A DNA stretch of 64,000 nucleotides from assembly GCA_021234155.1 (NCBI GenBank), contig JAJEKV010000001.1, positions 15,661,203-15,725,202 of the forward strand, read 5' to 3'. Below the pieces are notes generated by a model. The model ran no database searches and was not told the DNA's origin. It saw nothing but the letters and a program-made list of their open reading frames with translations. The translations under genes and the position numbers were made by a program. Numbering within the stretch: the stretch's first letter is position 1; every line of letters begins with the position of its first letter. Positions 56,820-64,000 of this stretch are shown here, one piece after another. This stretch comes from Isoetes taiwanensis. Lineage: Eukaryota; Streptophyta; Lycopodiopsida; Isoetales; Isoetaceae.

Positions 56820-59800
56820 TTCTACATAATTATGTTCACTTTATATGTTAGTTGATTTCAGTATCTTTTCCCCGCTTGTAAAGAACGTGATCCTTTGCCT
56901 CGACTTGGATAAAATTTTGTCATACGTGAATTTCGTGATGTACTCTCCAATTCACAACTAAACCAAAATTCTTGAATCAACCATTCAAAGATACAAACCG
57001 TAAACAATAGTGAGGTTTCTATTCAAATCGCTTGGGGGAAGCTGGATCCGCTTCAAATTTCCAATGGTATGGGCTTAGAGATGAATAGGGCAGGCTATCT
57101 CAAATGCTTTTTATCAAGACAAGAGAAACCAAGTGAGACAAAAAACTATTGGGCGATATGATCCATTAGGAAATATATCAAAACGTTCTTTGTTGTCGCT
57201 ATCTAATGGGAAAGTTAAATCAATGTGGAAAGAAATATGCTATACGTAGCTTCCAGGAGGCCATAATAGGAACTTGAGATTACCTAAATTACAACATTCA
57301 GAAATTAAAACTACAAAAGCCACCAGCAAACCAAAGTTGTACAAGAGTCCGCAGACCTTCTGCATGTGCTCATAGAATCATCGTAATAAAATGGTGGATA
57401 ACCACAAGCATTTCGAACACATGCTCCAAGAGACCACCTATATGAAAGAAACCAGTAATTAACTCAAAAGTGATTAATTCTAAAAACTGCTGGTTGAGAT
57501 CTCTCAACTCAACAAAGGTAACCACAAAATGAGCGCATTATTGCTATTTCCTTATGAACTTAGAAGGAAAAAAACTTAATCCTCAAACATTCTAAAATGT
57601 AAACCATTTCTACCGCAAACCGCCTTCTTGGTAACAACTTGAAGAAGAAAGAAACGTAATGTAATAATGCAAAAATATTTAATATCGCCAGCGAGAGGCT
57701 GGTTCGAATACTTGCTTCATAATACCCGCCTTCCTCAAAGATGTGCTCTATGCCGCCTACTTTGCTCAAGCGGGATCATAAAAATTGGAACATTCTGAAA
57801 TTAGATATCCTGGAGCAAATATCTAATGGTAGATATCTCAGAATAACTCCAAGTTACGCCTAAGCTTTTGCATTTGTGTTAGTATATAATGGTAATGCAT
57901 TTGAAATAACCCGTAACACGTTAAAATTGAAAAGATTTAACAACCCAACAATTTGATATACAAAAGCTTGAAGGTTCTCATTAAGGTAAAGATATGCAGA
58001 AAAAATATTGCCAAAGAGAAGCTTGCAAACAAATCTAAGCTTAAGACTGGTTAACAAACTAGATTGATATGTCATAAGTGGATCCCGAGGTGTCTTGAAT
58101 AGACGACTACGATTCCGTTTTCCAATCAGCGCTACCACCGCTGCATCAAAGAACAAGAAGCCGTGGTAGGACTGAGCCATTAGAAGCTGCACTTCCAGCA
58201 TTACTGCTATCCCATTCGATGCCTTCAAATGACCCGATAATGAACTTTTAGAATCCCATCCATTTCTCGGTGAATATAGGTGCTACAGGTCTTTGCAAAC
58301 ACTACACCTCGCGAAGAAATAGCCTTTACGTGAAATTCGAGGAACGATGACCAACAATTTCCAACCGACACCTACAATTTGTTCGTGAGTATATATAGAT
58401 GACAATGCCAGTGAACAGAGCCTGCGCTTATAGAAAGCACAGCCACGTAAAGAGCGGATCCAAACTCCGCGTGGCACCAAAAACAACGCCCTTTCCTTAG
58501 AATGGTGTTCTTCTCAGAGGCAGAAGAGAACCATGACATTATATTCGCATCAAGATTAAGTTAATTCTCAAGTAAGACTTTAACATAACGGAAAACTAGT
58601 TAAATCCGTTGCGACCAAAACAGTTAGGTTACTTTTTTTTATTTAATGGCAAAAAAAGTGGCTCAAGACATGTCTTGGGTTGCTAGTGGTAACTTAATGC
58701 TAACGGGTAATTTCTTCGCATATATGCCTATTAAGTTAGCCTAACCTAGTGCTAAAGGCAACTCAGCTTCTCACATGCCTTCTAAGTTTTTTTTTTCTTT
58801 CCAATATTATAATTTTAGCCTCAAAGCCACTAATGCTCCCCGGTAACCGATATCTAAGTTGAGGCAAGATCAATGTGCATATAACTCCACTAGCTGCCAT
58901 TAACCGCCATGGTTTAGATCTCAAGGGTCAAGATGTAAGAGTTCGCTAGGCCTAGAGGATGCAGTACCAGGCACCATCGCATCCATGAGAATGGCGTGCT
59001 ATTTGAAGTCTATGTTGCCTACAAGGGATATGATGGTAGACTCCACTATCCAAGACCTCCCCTTTTCTATAACAAAGAAAATGTGGACTCATATAGATAT
59101 AATCAGAGCGCTTCTTCCTTTTGCTTAGAACGGCTTAATTCGACGATGGTCGTAGCCACAGTTCTGGGAGGAGGTGCACTTATTCCGGATACCAACAGGA
59201 ATGCATTTGTATAAGGAGGAGCCTGCATTTGAGGCCCCTAACAGGATAGGTACAGGTGGTGGTAGAAACTATGACACAAGACGGCCCAAAGCAGGGAAAC
59301 ACCGGGTATGCTAACAAAAGAGGAGGATGAAAGGTAAGACCAACATCCTACCATAGAGGAAATGCTAATGAATATGTTCCTCAACACACCCCAGAAGATA
59401 ACCTGTTTCTAAGATGAAGAATTTCAGGTATGCATGCTATCAATCATGCTCGGGGAGGGAAATAATGTGGATTTTGAGCATAAAATGACCGCCCACATCC
59501 GTAAGCGTATATAAATCCTGTGATGGGTACAGTTATCTAGCTATGAAACAGGTTTGTTGTTGGTATAAGATAATGAAGCGACTAAGTCCGTCCATACGCC
59601 AATAACAATAGTTTCTAATTTCTGCTTATGGTTATAAGGCAAGATAATACAAATAGAAAACCAAAGCATGTCTGCACATATGGTTAATACCAGCTCGCCC
59701 TTGGATCTGCCAAAATACACACAGCTTTAAAATTATTGTATGCACGCATTGTAGGTACATGTAAGTAGCAAGTTACCTAGCCTACTAAATTGGAATGCCT

Positions 59801-61680
59801 GGTCTCGTATAGAATCTGAAGACTCACTTTTAATTATATTTCCTAGTTATGGATGTAATATAGACAGAGAATGGGTTATAATCCCAATGTTTTATGCCGC
59901 GTAATATTGAATATGCTGCTCCGCAATACCATGTTGCGTTTAGCTTACATGGGTGTTATTAGGGTTATACCTATATGGTCCAAAAATTTATCGCCAAAAT
60001 GGTAATACATGAGGTGTTCGTGGTTGGACAAAGTCTTTTGAGTGATTTATGTTTCTCTAATATGCTTTTGATTGAACAAGTGAGCAAAAAGGCACATTGG
60101 GTAAGGGCTAAAAGCCAAGAAGCACCAATGTACCTTTGGCCCTCGCTGCTTTACCCATTTTATGCTAATCCAAGATTGGTTGGTCAGTAGTGTACGGTGG
60201 TATTCTTCTCCTGACCGTGGCTTTTTTACAAGTTATGGGAGGTGTTAGCTGCTAAAAGGAGAACATGAATCAAGTGAAAAGGACGGACTGAGCAATTTGA
60301 CATTTACCACCGACCCTAGCTAAAAAAATACCCCTGCTTTGGCAAGTTAATTTGGCAGTAGTTCTATAAGTTTTTCGCTTCCTCGTGATTTTGTAAACAA
60401 GCTAAACCTTTTTCAATTCATACACGTAGAACAGAATAGTAATACAAGCATGATATGAAATATGGAAATATGTTTTTGAATATTCTAGCTATAAAATATT
60501 GCATGCCGCTAAAGCCTGGCATAATGGATAGGTGAAAAGAAGGAGCTACTATGCTCATTTTGTAGCACTGCATGGATAATATACAAGTTTCTATGATTTG
60601 AAAATACAAAAGGAAATGGACAAAGAAGGTATCTATGTTATGGTAAAGAGGATCATTTACAGCATCCATTAAGAAGTTTAAAGCGCCCATGGCACCGTTT
60701 TAACCTTGCTCTCTAAAGAAAAATAGTAGACACTAAAACCCCTATAAGGAAGGATGTAACCGCTGCGAACCTACTAAAACAAGGCAATACGGAAAATAAT
60801 GCTAAAGAAATACTAAGAAATATGCCAAGATCGCAAAGAATCCGATATATGAACAGAATCACAATACAATAGCCCGGATCATATCTAAGGCCGCATCTGG
60901 CCAAGATCGGGCACACCCAATGGATAAGATCACGCCATGTCGCGATGGCTTCAAGTTCTAGAATATCGTGAAACTCTGAGATAGAACCATATGAGGAAGA
61001 CGCGTGAAGGAACGCCTTCAACAAGTATTGATAGAAGATCGGCAAGGGTGTGGATCAGCACTGGAAGGTTACAGTTCAAACCCTGGCTTCAGTAACTACC
61101 CTTTGCATCTGCGACACCACCCATCTTTGTACATAATGGTAGCATAACGATCGACGATCCGTGATGGTCATTACACCATCCCCCTCCTAATTTACCTGAC
61201 AGTCCTCGGGTGCCGGGGCCAGAGTACTCAAACGGGTTTGTTCCTGCAATGCTGGTGAAACTCCGCAATTTCGTCGTGCCATTAGCCGATTCTAGCCGTG
61301 CTCCCGTGCCTTCATCACTTACAGTAACCTTCCCAATCAACAACAAAGTAATACAATCGTCGCATCGAGAAAACTTGGAGTCCTAATCTCGAACCTCTAA
61401 CCCTAATCTTGACCTGCGGTGGAGTGTGGAGGTACCGATCCGAAATGGATTCTGGTTATGTGGTCGGCACCGCACATGGAACAATCGGTGAAGTTTCTAA
61501 CCCATATGAAGTTCCGTGATGAAAAGCAAAGATCACCAACCTGGCCAATGATCCGATAGGTCCTAAGTTTAGTCGAGCTTGTTACAAGTACGGAACGGTT
61601 GGGCCCGAGAAAATGGTGTCAAGTGACGCCCCGGAGCATGAGCTTTCTGTGCCTGCCTTCTAAGACCGGATTGGATCAAT
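56820..61680. other. Intergenic / unresolved; several unrecognised ORFs
   Basis: Open frames exist at 57860-58228 (minus, with KRNRSRLFKTPRDPLMTYQS), 58996-59214 (plus, with GYDGRLHYPRPPLFYNKENV), 60713-61045 (minus) and 61089-61346 (minus). None shows a family I know or convincing splice context. Exons of an unknown gene are possible. Confidence 0.3.
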
Positions 61681-61689
61681 CACATCCAG

Positions 61690-62890
61690 AGCAAATCAAA
61701 GACCATCGATGCATGCCGTAAAATTAATAAAGAACGAGTCTCGCCTGGAGGCATGGATGTAATTATTATAAGCAAATTCTCGCCAATGGCAGCCAATCAA
61801 CCCGGGCCATCCTCGGCCATAATTACGAAGCATCACAAATACCAAGGGTTTACTAGTGCGCCCAATTCGGCCCACGGCCCCTGGGGTGATGTCCGGAAGA
61901 GAGCTAACGCTCCATATGCAAGAGCGTAACACGCCCAAAATCGGCAACAAATTGAGTGGGCCGCGCGGTCACTAACAATGTTATCCTCAAAAGCCAAGAG
62001 CTTCAACCACTTCGAAGCGAACGCCGTGCTCTACCAGAGATAAGTCGCTAAATTGAAACATCTGGAAAACGTCGCAACAACAAGGATGGCGCCATGGCTC
62101 CGGGAGGATGGAAGCTTGACAATAAAATCCATCGAATACTCTTCCTGCCGACCGTCGAACCGTAAAGGCCGGCAGCTTGCATAGAAGATGCTCTAACCTT
62201 GGCTTGACAACATGTCACAAAAGATCAATAAAAGCTTCTTTAACGACACGAAAGTCCTCGCCACCAATACTCATCAATAAGTTCAAGAGTCTTGGTTATT
62301 CCAAAGTGTCCGCCATAGAATCATGTGCTTCCTAAGAACTCCGGGTTTGTAGCACCATCTCGCACATATAGAAGCCCATCATGGAGCAGGAGTCCATTTG
62401 CGAACCTCGTGATCATAGTCTGATCCCATCCGGCCGAGAAGATGATGCAAATACCAATGTGTGAGAATACATCTTGAGCCAATGGATCTGAAAAGCGTAG
62501 GATGTCGTAAATTTAATCCAACAAGGTCAGATTATAAGGCCTCTCGAATAAAAGTGAGAGCCATAACCGAACCACAGTCTCTAAAATAACCTGATTGCGA
62601 TCGCGCGATCACCGGTTTGGGCTCAAGGCAGGAGCGCCGAGACAAGCACGCTTTGGAGGGACCCGTGACGGTACTTGATCAAATCAATCCGGATAATATT
62701 TGAGTAGCACCGGCCCGGGCGACGTTGAGCACTGAGCAAATGTAAATATTCTGGAGATTTCGCATCTGTGGTGACCGCATCTTATGCGAGATCCAGAAAC
62801 GCGCTCCACTCCTCAAAAGAATCACTATCGCCACCAAACTCCTTGTCATAAATGGGATAGTTGATTTCAAAGAACAAACTTTCGTGAGTG
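61690..62890 (-). pseudogene. Ty3/gypsy RNase H-integrase remnant, minus strand
   Basis: 62880-62700 holds the RNase H pocket: FFEINYPIYDKE and SFEEWSAFL. About 62360-62230 holds the H2C2 segment: FLRKHMI and HFGITKTLELIDEYWW. About 62150-61850 holds the integrase core: SMDFIVKLPSSRSHGAILVV and QFVADFGRV. The minus strand near 61770 reads REFAYNNYIHAS. Several frame changes separate the parts. No LTR was found on either side. Confidence 0.75.
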
Positions 62891-64000
62891 ATAGGGCGCA
62901 TTGGAAGCACCATGGTCATCCTCCCGTGATGATCCTACCTTAAGCGCGAAATCAGGTGCTACCCGCTGGCTAAATATATGCGGCGAAAGGATCCGCAGAT
63001 GAGCAAGAATTGGCGCTTATGGTGAAAGCATGCTTCGTGCGTAAAGCGCATTCCGCCTACAAATTATTCAAATGGAACGCCCCTGACCGTGAGGTATGTC
63101 AAAGGAAGATATGATTTGCAAAATCCTTAAATTGCCGCAGAAATCCGGGCGCCAAACAAAGAATTTGACCGGAATTATGCAGTACCAGATCTATTTTGGA
63201 AGGCCTTAAAGACATGTCTTTAAATGGCCTGGGTCAAGCTCAACGTATATCGCCATTGGTAAGTTTTTTTTTAGTTTTTATTTTTAGATATATTTTTACC
63301 TAAATGCATTATACAAAATATAAACGTATGTTTAGATGAGGAAGGCATCTTGCCTATAAGAGTTACATTGTTTAGATAAAATGTAGCTTACCAGAGTTGT
63401 CCCTTGATGCACTATATAAATGCACTATTTGTGCCAGCCATGAAATCACATATAAAACAATGACATAAAATTTAGTTAAACCCTTTCTGTTAATATATGG
63501 CAGCTTATGTTGCACGAAAAATAGCAAAACGCATATACCCCAAAATTGAAAGTTATGTGAAAGTGAATCAAGGGGTCAAGTCCATTGTTTCCTACGTTTC
63601 TACATAATGTAAAACTGCCTCAATAAAAGGATTTGATTTTTTCAGCATTATAATGGTATTTTTCTATACGGAGATAAGTTGATTACCACACAAAACCGTT
63701 CCAAACTTAAGTCTAAAAAGGGAAGATATAGCCGCTAAAACATGACAGGTCAAAACAGTCATTTCAGGACCACATGGTTCTGTATATCGCTTTCCACTAA
63801 AATTTATAATCCAAGAAAATGATTTTTACTTCCACCCTATATAAGCAGTTGACTAATTGGTCCATGCATAAAAAAAAATATTTGTTAATGTAATTTGAAG
63901 CTTCAGCTTTAACTCTATAATAACACTTTTAAGTAACTTTCGTGATGGTCTATTTTGTTATATTTGAAAGAGCAATACGTAACTGAACGTAAGTACCGAT
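62891..64000. other. Intergenic / transposon flank; nothing recognised
   Basis: The part up to about 63250 is GC-richer and is probably the upstream RT/gag part of the same minus-strand element, but no motif could be read. From 63250 to the end it is AT-rich without features. Confidence 0.4.

Overview
This window looks like nuclear DNA from a plant whose sperm swim: a seedless land plant, a charophyte alga or possibly a cycad/Ginkgo-type gymnosperm. Two observations support this. The only large, clearly intact gene is an intron-rich orthologue of the flagellar radial-spoke-base protein CFAP251/WDR66, a family found where motile cilia exist. The repeats are typical of plants: Ty3/gypsy LTR retrotransposons, one with a perfect initiator-tRNA-Met primer binding site (TGGTATCAGAGC). 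The DNA is AT-rich and repeat-dense, with no bacterial-style operons. No CRISPR array, rRNA gene or convincing complete tRNA was found.

Layout. 0-0.9 kb: frameshifted gag-like remnant of a minus-strand LTR element leaving the window on the left. 2.3-2.9 kb: possible LINE remnant. 3.66-6.9 kb: LTR, primer binding site and gag-like start of a plus-strand element. 7-10 kb: tandem duplications and a GATA microsatellite. 10.35-20.35 kb: the CFAP251-like gene on the minus strand, for which I could place 24 exons with continuous frame (973 codons). 20.6-28.3 kb: minisatellite, retroposon end, coding-like but unrecognised sequence, and tandem repeats. 28.7-41.77 kb: a Ty3/gypsy element with paired ~1.6-kb LTRs, a possible nested smaller element carrying a 311-codon ORF, and a frameshifted pol whose domains are in normal order; it sits inside a ~290-bp tandem repeat that it splits in two. 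43.4-49.3 kb: more retroposon ends and a diverged LTR. 49.7-51.1 and 61.7-62.9 kb: minus-strand Ty3/gypsy integrase/RNase H remnants. 53.5-54.6 kb: a small gene resembling mitochondrial ribosomal protein bL31, with a hypothetical membrane ORF next to it. Much of the remainder is AT-rich intergenic DNA in which I see no gene.

The host genes are independent single genes; the rest is mainly transposon sediment. The less routine signals are a dispersed retroposon family with variable pentanucleotide tails, recent duplications of exon and splice-site sequence inside the CFAP251 gene, and the nested element with an open ORF inside an otherwise frameshifted retrotransposon. All protein identifications come from reading conserved motifs by eye; no database search was run.
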